Shown: positions 45,074 through 55,428 of the stretch, one piece after another
Numbering within the stretch: position 1 is the stretch's first letter
How the letters are laid out: every line of letters starts with the position of its first letter
From: Thereva unica
Taxonomy: Eukaryota > Arthropoda > Insecta > Diptera > Therevidae
Assembly: GCA_949987705.1 (NCBI GenBank)
Contig: CATLJY010000161.1
Coordinates: 1-64,000 of the forward strand
Direction of reading: 5' to 3'
DNA: 64,000 bases
Program-made: the position numbers and the translations under genes
Notes under the pieces: generated by a model
Databases searched by the model: none
The model's input: the letters and a program-made list of their open reading frames with translations, nothing else
What the model was told of the DNA's origin: nothing

Positions 45074-47135
45074 TGTAACGGTCAGTTTTTGCACGGAATC
45101 CCTCAATAACTACTTGACTAAAAATCACTGTCGGGAATGAAATCTAGAAGTTGTTCGAACCAAAAAGTAGGCGGAGAAAAGAAAACAAAAATGGATGAAG
45201 AAACGTTTTTCAGTGAGGAGAAAAACGCTAAACAGAAAAAAAGTAGCTGAGATAAAAATGGATTTTTCCCAGTAAAGTTACTTAAAAAATAGGAAAGAAA
45301 AGTTTTTTTGGACAAAAACTATTAACAGAAAAAAAGTAGCTGAGATAAAAATGGATTTTTCCCAGTAAAGTTGCATAAAAAGTTTTCTTGTGCATATTTA
45401 TAATTATAAAAGACGGTGAAAAATTTTATAAGTGAAGAAACTTTGTGATTACATAATTCGGAGGATAAATAACTTTAGCTATCAAACTATTTATTGAACC
45501 TGAAGAAGGAAGGAGTAATAAGGATAAGAACAGGAGTAAAACCAAGAGGAAGCCCCTGCAGAAAAGATCGAAGACAGCCTGGGAAATCCTGGTCATGGCA
45601 TAATAAAGTTTTACCACTTATCACAGGTATCAATCTTTTACATCGGTAGTTAGTTGCCGCGTATGACGTAACGGGACAATACCTGAGTACCTGGAGGAAG
45701 ATTGGTCTATGAGGAGCGACTGATGTCTAAACTTTATCATAAGCATTTGTATGGTGAAGCTATAAGATATTTTTCTAGCGACATAAGATATATTCTTGAT
45801 TGTTGTATAATCCTGGTAGTATTATTTTTGAACTGCAGTTGCATCTATTTTTTTATTGGCGATAAATATATAGTTTAGTTATTTTCGAAACACACTTAAA
45901 AGTTTGCTACAAATAAAACGCTTTACTTTATTTAATTACTTTTATGAAAATGAAAACGCGTTACGGAAATTCAAGTAACAAGAAGCAAACTCTTCAACCG
46001 TTCAATATTGCTGACATCACTGGCAGAAACAATAATAGTAATATTGAAATTAACTTTAGTTTTTTAACTCAAGTTGATGACAATTTAATTAATTTATGTG
46101 TTACTAAACACAAATATTTTACAAATAATACTAGTTTATTTTCCAAGGGTTAAGCATACACGGAGCACTTGCAATTTAGGCTTTATTCATAATAATGATG
46201 AAAATGGTGGTTTTATTTTCCCACATTTAAGTTGTCATAAAATTTATTTATTTAATAATGCAATACACAGATAGAGAAAAAAAAATAAACAGAATTTATT
46301 ATACTTTATTTACATAAAGGTTACAGTTGTTTTGATTACTATATTATTAAAACCAAATTAATTTTATATTTGCCTTTAAGTACCCCATTAATTCTATTAA
46401 TATCTTCCACTCATTAAAACTTTTGTTGAAATTTTTTTTGCTTTAGATTTGAATTTCTCTAATTAATTGATATTTATAATAAAAATATACAAAAGTGTAA
46501 CAATTGATGTACAAACACGACGTATTGGTACCAATGCGCCGCGTTTTTAAAAAATCTTTCATCGAACAGAGTCATCTAGATATAGGTAATTGTAGATTAA
46601 TGTTTCTGAATTTGAGAATGTGAAATGGTTGTATCTGACAAAGATCCTAGCTCATAGCCATTGAAGATTGATATTGTTCTTAACTCTTTGTGTTCTTGTG
46701 CTGTTGTTTGTACCTATAATAAACAGGAAAATTAAATATTCATAATGCTCAACTCAATGTACTAAATTTTTTTTTGGGAATGGTTGGGGCGGAATTTGTT
46801 TCCTTTCAGGGTTCTTAGGTATCTCATTTCCTTGTCAGCTGATGGTCATACTATGAACTGGCAAGGGAACGGACTAACATGACACGGCTCAACCGAGGCC
46901 AGGAGAAGGAGGCCCGTCCACACACCCCACGACCCCACCGGGCGAGCTAGTGAACTCCGTGTGGCCGGCAGCAAATCCCCCTAACAGTAGGATCGGCGGT
47001 TGGGGAGGATACGAGCTCCGATTTGTTTTATGTTTGGGATTGCGCTCTTGGTCAGGCTTTTCCGGGCTTCTGGCTGAGGGGCAAGACCTCGCATAAACGG
47101 GGCCCAGTAATTAGTTGCGCTATTATGCTGTTACA
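45074..47135 (+). repeat. Gypsy 3' LTR (2.06 kb)
   Basis: Starts TGTAACGGTCAGTTTTTGCA and ends CTATTATGCTGTTACA; the terminal TGTAAC/GTTACA are inverted repeats. Same ends and internal landmarks as the 12334-14062 solo LTR, but about 330 bp longer. A GC-rich block at 46880-47110 (CACACACCCCACGACCCC, CTCCGTGTGGCCGGC) is the best-conserved region between the two. No target duplication is visible at the right, and the left partner of the element is missing. Confidence 0.8.
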
Positions 47136-47240
47136 GTGCTTTATTTATTTTGGAAGTGACGTCTTCTTCTGCCCCAACATTTTCGGTAATTATGTTACAG
47201 AGGTTACAGAATTTATTTACCAGTTAGTCGTCGCGGCTAT
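47136..47240. other. unassigned spacer
   Basis: About 100 bp between the LTR and an RTE-2 fragment; contains GTTACAGAGGTTACAG. Nothing recognised. Confidence 0.4.
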
Positions 47241-47480
47241 TTAGCGCTGTGCGTTCAATGGTGTTTGCATTTTCCCCCCTTTTTTGTTTTTATTCGGATC
47301 CAGCCTTAAGCCTGCTGGACTACTTTCTGTTGCCAAATTGTTTAACATGGTTTTGAGGTCCTGATGTCTGTGAGCCATCAAATATATATCATCCGCGTAG
47401 TCGAGATCCTTAAAATGGTCTAACAAACACCGCCTGTTCTACTATCTATAGCGCCGCCAAGAATGTCGTTAGTCTGATTT
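47241..47480 (-). pseudogene. RTE-2 reverse transcriptase fragment
   Basis: Minus-strand FKDLDYADDIYLMAHRHQD and MLNNLATESSPAGLRLDPN match the YADD region of RTE-2 at 32746-32900 closely. Both ends are truncated within coding sequence. Not followed by an RTE tail. Confidence 0.8.
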
Positions 47481-47523
47481 ACATTGGGGCGGGAAACTGT
47501 CTAGGTGCGGCCCTACAACCATT

Positions 47524-47887
47524 ATTAACTTCCCAGTATAGGAAGTTATTGTAATCGCTCGAAAAATCGAAATCGAAAATTTCGACGTATTTTCATCTTT
47601 CAAGGTCCCAGGAGCATTTTAAGCAAAAAATAGGGAGGAAGTATGTGTGTGTGTGTGTGTGCGTAGGTATGTGGTCATTTTTTCCTGCACGATATCGCGC
47701 GAACGAAAAAAGATATCGACTTCGTTGAGGTGTCGTTCGAAGCGTATTAACCGAAATATGATCTGAAAAGATTTTCATAAATTTCGGTCGAGCCGTTTTT
47801 TTGTTTAAGTGGCATAAGTGATTTTTGTACCTGTACGATATACCACGAGGGATATTGACTTACTTGAGGTGCCGTTCGAAGCGTATT
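47524..47887 (+). repeat. dispersed repeat R, copy 2
   Basis: TTAACTTCCCAGTATAGGAA at about 47525 and the following 350 bp match 16205-16570, including the TG-rich stretch and CACGATATCGCGCGAAC. It stops at GAAGCGTATT, where the 3' tail of RTE-1 begins, whereas copy 1 continues. RTE-1 therefore inserted into this R copy. Confidence 0.75.
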
Positions 47888-48855
47888 CTTCTTCTTTAAC
47901 GGCTCTACGACCGGGATCCGGTCCTGGCCTCGCGCAACTGTTCTCTCCACCGGTCCCGATTCTGAGCCGATGTCATCCAGTTTGGCATCCCTAAACTCTG
48001 AGCGTCCTGGTCCACGCCATCCTTCCAGCGAAGGTTGGGCCTCCCTCGCTGTCGCACCCCATAGGTCTTACCGCAGAGAACTTTACGAGCTAGATGCCCT
48101 GCCCACCGGAGCCTACCGAGCTTTATTTTCTTCACAACATCTATGTCGCGATAGCGCTCGTAGATCTCGTCATTGTAGAGTCTCCGGAATCGTCCTTTCT
48201 CACATACGGGGCCAACAATCCTCCGAAGTATTTTAATCTCAAACACGCCCAAGAGGTTTGAGTGCTTTTTGCTAAGCACCCACGTTTCGGATGCATATGT
48301 GAGAACGGGTAAGACCATCGTCTTATATAGTAAAAGTTTAGACGTTATGGTTAGATATTTGGATTTGAAGAGCCTTGACAGACTATAGTAGGCTTTGTTG
48401 TCTTTTAGCAGTCGTGCGCGTATTTCTGGTTCCATGCTATTGTCGGCTGCTACTATTGACCCAAGGTAAGTAAATGATTTTACCACGTCAAACTCGTGTT
48501 CCGCTACCTTGATTGTGGGACCAATGTTAGGTGTTCTTCCAGACGAGGCCACCATGTACTTTGTTTTGCTTTCGTTAATGTGCAGTCCCAGATTTCCTGC
48601 CGCTTGCTCAATCTGAGTGAAAGCTTCTTGTACAGCTGTTGTTGTTCTTCCAATGATGTCAATGTCGTCTGCGTAAGCCAGTAATTGGGTGGACTTGTGG
48701 AGGATTGTACCCCTTGATGTCATGCCCGAATCTCGGATCACTTTCTCCAACCCCAGGTTGAAAAGGAGGCAGGCCAGACCGTCCCCTTGTCGGAGTCCGT
48801 TATAGATGTTGATTGGTCTGGACAGTGTTACGGATACCTTGTGCTTCCAGTTGTT
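47888..48855 (-). pseudogene. RTE-1 reverse transcriptase, C-terminal half
   Basis: On the minus strand the frame opens at 48855 (NNWKHKVSV) and reads GLRQGDGLACLLFNL, LLAYADDIDIIG, LGLHINESKTKYM, SFTYLGSIV, RAWGH-type GRLRWAGHLARK and GRPNLRWKDGVD, closing at 47905. The tail GTTAAAGAAGAAGAAT lies at the left edge. The catalytic YADD is intact and there are no internal stops. It starts exactly where the 62838-64000 half stops (LTRLCRLTM), so the two are taken as one element split by a later 14 kb block. Confidence 0.85.
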
Positions 48856-49043
48856 AGGGAACGAAAGGTATTTTGTGAAAATTTTTGGGCAATTAGGGCA
48901 GACATATAGAATTTTTCAACAAATTCATGTGAATAATAAAATTTAAAATCTTGTCCATTGATTTATTTTGTGTCATTTAAGCTGTGCGATCGAAGGAGAA
49001 ATAAAATCTCAGATTAAAGATTTTAAATACGAAGTTTAGTGTA
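48856..49043 (+). other. ACSF3 5' leader (probable mRNA 5' UTR)
   Basis: 188 bp between the RTE-1 break and the ACSF3 ATG. It is AT-rich without a TATA box or other promoter element I can place. If the ACSF3 copy came from mRNA, 48856 would be close to the original transcription start; that is inference. Confidence 0.4.
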
Positions 49044-49794
49044 ATGTCAGCTGCTCTTTTGCGTTTCAACTTGAGTCGATCCCCAGCTCGTAGATCCGTT
49101 CGTGGTATTTACTTGTTGTTGGACAAGCATATTTTATCACCTAGCAGCTATCATTCCAGAAATTATGCTACCAACATCAAGACTAGAGATGACAAGGTAA
49201 AGAAATTCACATCTGAAGATGAACTCGAAATATTAGAACGACTAAAGGCTAGTTTTAAAGAGGATGAATCCAACGGGGAGATTGTGCCGGCTTTTAAGAA
49301 GGCTTTACTTCATGGCAATAAAGCTGCGATAAAGGACACAGTGGGAGAGTATACTTACCACAGAATTTATGTTGCCGCAAAGAAGCTAGCAGCACAAATT
49401 TCAAACTTTTGTGGAAGTGGATCTAGTTCCAATGTTGCCTTTCTATGCCCAAATAACGCCCTATATCCAGTAATACAATGGGCTTGCTGGATATCTGGGC
49501 AAGTTGCTGTACCACTTAGCAGTCGGCAGCCCATTGAACTGTTGAAATATTTCCTTGAAGACTCGAATGCTTGTTTAATAATAACAACACCCGAATATGA
49601 GTCATCAATGAAACCATTAGCTGAGAAGCTACACAAAATCTTAATCATTCTCGAGCATTCTTTCATTCCAGAAGTTGATCCACAGAGCTCAATGCTGGAT
49701 CCAAAAAATGAGAATGTTTTACAGTTAAGCGGTCGACTAATCGTCGAGGGAACATTGAATTCCCCATTCTATTCAGCATCGAATGCTATGATAC
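49044..49794 (+). pseudogene. ACSF3: ACSF3 (malonyl-CoA synthetase) N-terminal part
   Basis: Family role: ACSF3 activates malonate (and methylmalonate) to its CoA ester in mitochondria, supplying mitochondrial fatty-acid synthesis. The first 45 residues (MSAALLRFNLSRSPARRSVR...) are Arg/Ser-rich with no acids early on, a good mitochondrial presequence. Then come FKKALLHGNKAAIKDTVGEYTY, NVAFLCPNNALYPVIQWACWISGQVAVPLS and YFLEDSNACLIITTPEYE, matching the ACSF3 adenylate-forming N-domain. There is no intron in 250 codons. The frame ends at SASNAMI where a Gypsy element is inserted, splitting the ATP-binding A3 motif. The C-terminal third of the enzyme is nowhere in the window. Confidence 0.85.
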
Positions 49795-50266
49795 TGTTAC
49801 GTTTTTACGGCTTAACGGATTCGTAGGATTAATTAAGGAATACACTTTTTAATAATCCACACAATAATTTATTTATTACAAACCAAACACAATTTAAAAA
49901 TAAACACAATTCTTAGAGTTCACTATAATCACTAGCAAATTTAATATTTCGCACTATTCAATTCTAATTATCGCTTTTTATTTCACCACTTTTCACTTTG
50001 GAACACTTGTATCGCCTTTTTAATCAAAACTGACTCGATAGCGGCTGCCAGGCGCTTTTATATAGGCAGCTCCACCTTTGTCTACTTTCTGGAACCTTCG
50101 TTTTCTGGTTCCTTGTGGTAGGTTCTTTTATTTCCTTAAGTTTCGACCAGCTTGAAGTTGTCTTCGCTTATCGCTCGTTAGTTTAGTACATAAATTCTTA
50201 ATTCAGACAACAACCGAAAATCGTTGATTCATTCTCTCGACAAACAGATGGCGCATAATCATCACA
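49795..50266 (-). repeat. Gypsy 3' LTR
   Basis: 472 bp, TGTTACG...CATCACA on the plus strand. Adjacent to the polypurine tract AGAAGGGGGCAA (minus strand, 50267-50278), which begins in the pol stop codon. Contains a TATA-like TTTTATATAGG near 50055. Confidence 0.9.
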
Positions 50267-50277
50267 TTGCCCCCTTC

Positions 50278-53200
50278 TTAGGACTGTTCGTCCCGAACAG
50301 TTGTCCATCCTGGATCCGGCTGATGATATGGGCACAGCCTGTCTATGTGCACAATCTTCTTCTTTGCTTTGGGTCCTTGTTGAATCCTGTAGACCACATC
50401 GTTGATCCGTGTTAGGATTTTATAGGGCCCCTCCCACTGACGCTGAAGTTTCGGAGACTTGCCTTTCCGTCTTCGAGGGTTGAACAGCCAAACGAGGTCA
50501 CCTTCCTGGAATCCGCTACAGTTTGCTCGGAGGTCGTACCTTGTTTTCATCCTGTCACTGGCTATCTTGAGATTCCTCCTTGCGAGCTGGTGGATATCCG
50601 CAAGTCTATCACGAAGTTCACCTGTATAACCGCCAGTAGATTTGTTGCTTTCCAGAGGTGTCCCAAATTTCAAGTCGCTTGGCAGCCGGATTTGTCTTCC
50701 AAAAATCACACTAGAAGGGGTTTGTCCTGTGGAATTATGAACTGCTGTCCGATATGCCATTAGAAAAATAGGGATATAACTGTCCCAGTCGCGCTGGTGC
50801 TCGCTAACGACTTTCCTTAAGTGCTCTAGCATTGTCCTGTTGAATCGTTCTACCATTCCATCGGATTGGGGATGAAGGGGCGTCGTCCTGGTCTTCTTCA
50901 TTCCGAGAATCTTACATACTTCTTGAAAAACTTGAGATTCGAAATTTCTCCCTTGGTCAGAATGAAGCTCATGAGGAACACCAAATCTGCAGATCCAATT
51001 GTTCACTAATTCCTCTGCAACAGTGATTGCTTCCTGATTTGGAATGGCATATGCTTCGGGCCACTTACTGAAGTAGTCCATACCCACCAAAATGTAACGA
51101 TTCCCTCGGTCTGATGCTGGAAAAGGTCCCGCCACATCGATTGCAATTCTTTCAAATGGGGCTCCCACGTTGTATTGCTGCATTTCTCCTTTTGTTTTTA
51201 CTCGAGGGCCTTTGCTGCTGGCACAAATTGTGCATTTACGGCACCAGTCTGTAACATCGTCCCGCATGTGAAGCCAATAGAATCTATCTCTTATTTTTGC
51301 CAAAGTTTTATTGACTCCCAGATGTCCTCCTGATGCGCCATTATGACACTCCTCGAGAATATCTCTTATTCTACTGCGAGGGACTAACACCTGCATTCGG
51401 TGAGAGGTACCGTCAGCGGTTTCCCATTTGCGCTTTAACACTCCTCGCTCGATGTGCAATGAATCCCATTGGGCCCAATAGCTCTTCAGGGTTTCGCTTC
51501 TCTCTGCAATATCCTTCCATTCAGGCTTCTCCTCGTATTCCTTCCATGCCAGAATCGAAGAAATATCTGGGTCGTCGCGTTGGGCGTCTCGGAGTCCCTG
51601 GTCGTCCCATCCTGTCGTTGGCTCAACGGTCGTCCTTTGACACTTTTCCTCAATACGCCCACAATGTTTGCAATCTTTTACGCATGGTCGCCGGGAGAGT
51701 GCATCTGCATTTCCATGGTTTCTTCCCTTTCTGTGGTCTATATTGAAGTCGTAGGACTGAAGTCTCTCTATCCATCTTGCCACTTGTCCTTCAGGATTTT
51801 TAAATTGCATCAGCCATTTTAATGCTGCATGATCCGTTCGAAGGATGAAGTTTTGCCCATAGAGATACTTGTGGAAGTGTTTAGTTGAGTCCACGATTGC
51901 CAATAGTTCCCGTCTTGTGACACAGTAATTCCGCTCCGATTTTGACAGCGCTCTACTGTAATAAGCTATGACCTTTTCCTGTCCTTCGAAGTTTTGTGAT
52001 AGCACTGCACCAATCCCGACATTACTCGCGTCTGTGTCCAATATGAATCTTTCGCCTGGCTTCGGGTATGTGAGTATTGGTGCTTGGCAAAGTCCTCGTT
52101 TTAGTGTGTTGAAACTTTCCTCGCACTTTTCTGTCCAGATAAATGGTTTTCCTTTTTCTGTCAGTTTATGTAATTCCTTAGCCTTGTCGGCAAAATTCCT
52201 GACGAAACGCCTATAATAGGTGGCAAGTCCCAAAAAGCTTCGAAGTTCATGTTTATCCTTCGGTGTGGGCCAATTCTTAACCGCGGTTATTTTCTCAGGA
52301 TCTGTTTGAACTCCCTTGGATGAAACCACATGTCCGAGATAGTTGACTTGGTCTCTGAACAGTACGCACTTTTTAGGGCTGAGTTTCAGTTGGGCTGTTC
52401 TCAACTTTTGGAAAACCTCTCGTAGATTGCCCAGATGTTCCTCGAAACTTTTTCCAACGACGATGATATCGTCCAAATAAACCAGATAAGTCTTCCATGT
52501 CAGTCCTCGCAAGACGCATTCCATCAGTCGTTCGAATGTAGCTGGAGCATTACACAGTCCAAACGGCATGACTGTAAACTGCCACAGGCCGTTTCCTACA
52601 GAGAAGGCTGTCTTTTCTCGGTCCTCTGGGTGAATTTCGACTTGCCAGTAGCCGCTCTTAAGATCCAAGGTAGAAAACCATTTAGCTCCAGAGAGAGTAT
52701 CCAGTGTATCATCGATACGAGGTAATGGGTAGCTGTCCTTTTTAGTGATGTCGTTTAACCGCCGATAATCCACGCAAAATCTTGTACTGCCATCTTTCTT
52801 TCTGACTAGAACCACGGGAGACATCCAAGGGCTTTTCGACTCCTCTATAAGACCTTGTCTGCTCATATTTTCAATCATACCGGCTGCCTCTTCCCGCTTG
52901 GCTAGTGGTAGTCTTCTCGGCGGTTGTTTAATTGGCTGGGCATCTTTGGTGTCGATCCTGTGTTGAACCATGTCCGTTTTCCCGAAGTCATCATCTCTCA
53001 TGGCGAAGATATCACTGAAATCCTCTACTAATTTCCTTGCCTGGAGATACTGTTTTTGTTCAAGACAACTAGTTGAGAGCACTGCGTTTACTAATTTCGT
53101 GGCCTTTGGCTTTGGTTTTGGAACCGTTTCGTTGTTAGCGCACTCCACTAATGTAATCTGTTCTGCCGGTTCTCCTTTCCCCAAAACCGTATCCTTCTTC

Positions 53201-53868
53201 AATCGTACTTCTCGTTCGTTAGTATTTAGCACTCTCACGAATACCTCCTTCTTGTCGTCGATGCTCACCAGACATTTTCCAATTGCTATATTTTTGCTTT
53301 GTTCCGTTTTTTCTGGTTCTATAAGGTAAAATCGGTAGCTCCCGGGATCACCATCGACTATCGCTCGTACCAATTTCTCAGCACACGGAGGAAGCACGGT
53401 ATCTTCACGAGCGACGACTTTAAGCTGCGAATAACAAGTGGATCCTGTGGCCATTGGAATCTCCTTGTTGTCATATCTCAGTATTTCCTCTCCAATGTCC
53501 AGTAGAATTTTATGTGCTTTCATAAAGTCCAGACCGAGAATGCACTCGTCTGTTATATCAGCTACCAGGAACGAATGTGAAAATCCACTGTCAGCAAGAA
53601 CCACATCCAACATAATTTCCCCGTGTAATCGTACTGGCTCTCCTGTTGCAGTTTTCAGTCTGTAATGGCGTGCGTCTTTCAGCCATTTATTGCCGACCAT
53701 GTCAGCCCGGATAACAGATTTTGAAGCACCAGTGTCTACAGTTATTGTGCATTTTTCAGCTCCAATCTTTCCTTCGATGACCAGGCTGTTGCCACTGCGT
53801 TGCAGTTGTTTGATAGTGGTGATGATGACACCGGGGGCTTCGATTTCCCCGACTAACTCCCGCCCCAT
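50278..53868 (-). CDS. pol: Gypsy pol polyprotein (protease, RT, RNase H, integrase)
   Basis: 1196 codons from the ATG at 53868, no stops. The protease DTGAS is at residues 45-49. RT includes TRFCVDYRRLN, FSTLDLKSGYWQ, MPFGLCNAPATF and the active-site VYLDDIIVV (about 460-468). RNase H has LDTDASNVGIGAVL (about 609) and TDHAALKWLM. The integrase HHCC finger is GGHLGVNK...WCRKCTIC (about 848-885); the DDE core is IDVAGPF, LHSDQGRNF and DGMVERFNR, followed by a GPY-type WEGPYKILTRIND. Pol lies in the -1 frame relative to gag and is most likely made as a gag-pol fusion by frameshifting at 53886-53892. The annotated ATG is therefore probably not the main start. All catalytic motifs look intact. 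Confidence 0.93.
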   Translation of the reverse strand: MGRELVGEIEAPGVIITTIKQLQRSGNSLVIEGKIGAEKCTITVDTGASKSVIRADMVGNKWLKDARHYRLKTATGEPVRLHGEIMLDVVLADSGFSHSFLVADITDECILGLDFMKAHKILLDIGEEILRYDNKEIPMATGSTCYSQLKVVAREDTVLPPCAEKLVRAIVDGDPGSYRFYLIEPEKTEQSKNIAIGKCLVSIDDKKEVFVRVLNTNEREVRLKKDTVLGKGEPAEQITLVECANNETVPKPKPKATKLVNAVLSTSCLEQKQYLQARKLVEDFSDIFAMRDDDFGKTDMVQHRIDTKDAQPIKQPPRRLPLAKREEAAGMIENMSRQGLIEESKSPWMSPVVLVRKKDGSTRFCVDYRRLNDITKKDSYPLPRIDDTLDTLSGAKWFSTLDLKSGYWQVEIHPEDREKTAFSVGNGLWQFTVMPFGLCNAPATFERLMECVLRGLTWKTYLVYLDDIIVVGKSFEEHLGNLREVFQKLRTAQLKLSPKKCVLFRDQVNYLGHVVSSKGVQTDPEKITAVKNWPTPKDKHELRSFLGLATYYRRFVRNFADKAKELHKLTEKGKPFIWTEKCEESFNTLKRGLCQAPILTYPKPGERFILDTDASNVGIGAVLSQNFEGQEKVIAYYSRALSKSERNYCVTRRELLAIVDSTKHFHKYLYGQNFILRTDHAALKWLMQFKNPEGQVARWIERLQSYDFNIDHRKGRNHGNADALSRRPCVKDCKHCGRIEEKCQRTTVEPTTGWDDQGLRDAQRDDPDISSILAWKEYEEKPEWKDIAERSETLKSYWAQWDSLHIERGVLKRKWETADGTSHRMQVLVPRSRIRDILEECHNGASGGHLGVNKTLAKIRDRFYWLHMRDDVTDWCRKCTICASSKGPRVKTKGEMQQYNVGAPFERIAIDVAGPFPASDRGNRYILVGMDYFSKWPEAYAIPNQEAITVAEELVNNWICRFGVPHELHSDQGRNFESQVFQEVCKILGMKKTRTTPLHPQSDGMVERFNRTMLEHLRKVVSEHQRDWDSYIPIFLMAYRTAVHNSTGQTPSSVIFGRQIRLPSDLKFGTPLESNKSTGGYTGELRDRLADIHQLARRNLKIASDRMKTRYDLRANCSGFQEGDLVWLFNPRRRKGKSPKLQRQWEGPYKILTRINDVVYRIQQGPKAKKKIVHIDRLCPYHQPDPGWTTVRDEQS

Positions 53869-53892
53869 GGAGTTAGTCTTTATTCGTTTCCC
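53851..53892 (-). promoter_or_regulatory. -1 ribosomal frameshift signal between gag and pol
   Basis: Minus strand: slippery heptamer GGGAAAC (53892-53886) set in the gag frame as G GGA AAC; a 7-nt spacer GAATAAA holding the gag stop (TAA 53882-53880); then GACTAACTCC (53878-53869), an 8-nt loop ATGGGGCG and GGAGTTAGTC (53860-53851), a perfect 10-bp stem. Slipping back one base on the heptamer reads straight into pol with no stop. Heptamer, spacer length and hairpin all match the accepted rules for -1 frameshifting. A pseudoknot is possible but not obvious. Confidence 0.88.
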
Positions 53893-55316
53893 TGCTGCTG
53901 TCCGCGGAGAGACACGGAATCATTGTTTTCGGCCTCCCTCTGGTCACCTTTCTTCCGATGTCCGCATTTTTCACAGCAAGTTCCGCCACTCCTATTTTCG
54001 GGAGACTCTGCTCTCCTTCGCTTTCTGCAATTCCTTTGCAAATGACCCGGTTCACTACAGTTCCAGCATCGGAGTCGACCGCGTACTTCCGTTGCATTCA
54101 TTCTGTTGCAACTATCCTCTGTTGTGTGGATCTCTCTGAGGCGGACTGCACTTCTTGATGCTTGCCTCGCTGCCTCGTATGCCAGAGCATATGCCAAAAC
54201 TTCTGCGGTATTCTTCTTTCCGGCCAATCTGGCTGCCTGTTGTAGATCCCGGTCAGCAAAAGAGTTAAGGAAAGCCTCTCTTGCCACTTCGTTGATGTAG
54301 TCTTGGCCGAAGCTAGGATAAGCCAGATGCACTAACCTCTCGATATCGGCGCATAGTTGTTGTAAAGTTTCTCCTGGCTTTTGAAGTCGATTGCGAAGTT
54401 GAAGTCGATAAACCTCTTGCATGTGCTGATCACCGTAACGCATTTCCAGCGCTTGAACTAAGAACCCGTAGCTGTTGCGATGTTCTGCTGGTATTGACTG
54501 TAATATTTCTGCTGCTGTGCCCCTTAGTGACAACGTTAAGGCCGTTGCTTTCTCCCCCTCAGTCCAGAAATTGCCTGCTGCTGCTGCTTCGAATTGGAGC
54601 TTATAAGTAGACCATGGGCTTTGCCCGTCGAAAGTTGGAGGCTGCAATTTCCTAACTCCGATGACTTCGTGGGATGCTGCCGCTGGGTGGTGAATCTTTA
54701 CCCTTTCTAGATCTGCTCTGACCGATTCTAGCTCAATCTTCAACTTTTCATCATTTTCCCTCATGGAATTTTCGAGCTTTTCCAGATCATTCTCTACATT
54801 TGCTTTAATGGAAGATTCGAGATTTTCCAGCTTTTTGTCAACAGAGAGTGACATTAGTTCGAATTTCTGCTCCATCTGGTTTCTCTGTTCTTCCATAGAC
54901 TCTTTGAGTTCTGCTAACGAGCGTTCATGAGCTACTGCTAATAATTTCTGTTCATCTTTTAACGCCAGCACTTCCGACTTGATCTCTGTAGTCGAACGTT
55001 CTTGCGCTTCCTTCATCTCGGCTGTCACTTCCTTAATCTCTGCTGATGCACGTTCTTGCGCAGCTGAAGACCGTTCTTGCGCCTCTTTCATCACCATCAA
55101 TGTCTTAAAAAGTTCTGCCATACTCACTGTCGATTCTTCTGGCTCCGCTTCTACCTCGTCTTCAAAGATGTAGGCTTCAGGATCCTTACCTTCGTTCACC
55201 ATAGCTTCTCGAAGCAGGGCGGTTAGGGAACTTTTAGCCCCCACCGTTGACAATGAGCGTTTACTTAACTCTCTTTTCAATTCTACAGTGCGCAAATCCA
55301 CTAGCTTTCGACCCAT
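53880..55316 (-). CDS. gag: Gypsy gag with SAP-like and coiled-coil N-terminus
   Basis: 478 codons from the ATG at 55316, open throughout. Residues 1-40 (LVDLRTVELKRELSKRSLS, then GAKSSLTALLREAM) look like a SAP DNA-binding helix-turn-helix. Residues about 65-215 are a long charged heptad-like helix with repeated KEAQERS/AQERAS units, a probable coiled coil. The capsid-like part begins KLQPPTFDGQSPWSTYKLQF (about 223). A CCHC knuckle CWNCSEPGHLQRNC is at 417-430, and a second Cys/His cluster CCEKCGHRKKGD begins near 447. It should assemble the particle and bind RNA. The SAP and coiled-coil additions are unusual for a minimal gag. Confidence 0.9.
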   Translation of the reverse strand: MGRKLVDLRTVELKRELSKRSLSTVGAKSSLTALLREAMVNEGKDPEAYIFEDEVEAEPEESTVSMAELFKTLMVMKEAQERSSAAQERASAEIKEVTAEMKEAQERSTTEIKSEVLALKDEQKLLAVAHERSLAELKESMEEQRNQMEQKFELMSLSVDKKLENLESSIKANVENDLEKLENSMRENDEKLKIELESVRADLERVKIHHPAAASHEVIGVRKLQPPTFDGQSPWSTYKLQFEAAAAGNFWTEGEKATALTLSLRGTAAEILQSIPAEHRNSYGFLVQALEMRYGDQHMQEVYRLQLRNRLQKPGETLQQLCADIERLVHLAYPSFGQDYINEVAREAFLNSFADRDLQQAARLAGKKNTAEVLAYALAYEAARQASRSAVRLREIHTTEDSCNRMNATEVRGRLRCWNCSEPGHLQRNCRKRRRAESPENRSGGTCCEKCGHRKKGDQREAENNDSVSLRGQQQGNE

Positions 55317-55408
55317 TTTACTAATAAGTCCTTATTTCTCACGCACAAAATTTAAAGTCCAATCACAATTATTGTTCAAGTTCACTTATTTCACTTATCT
55401 CTTAATTA

Positions 55409-55426
55409 ATCCCACTTCTGACACCA
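55409..55426 (-). other. Gypsy primer-binding site (tRNA-Leu type)
   Basis: Minus strand TGGTGTCAGAAGTGGGAT, 2 nt from the LTR. Complementary to the 3' end of insect tRNA-Leu (...CCCACTTCTGACACCA) over 18 nt. Mdg3/micropia-type elements are known to use tRNA-Leu. Confidence 0.8.
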
Positions 55427-55428
55427 AT

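Noticed and set aside
50278..55316. env-bearing errantivirus
   Set aside because: Pol ends directly at the polypurine tract and 3' LTR, leaving no room for an env frame.
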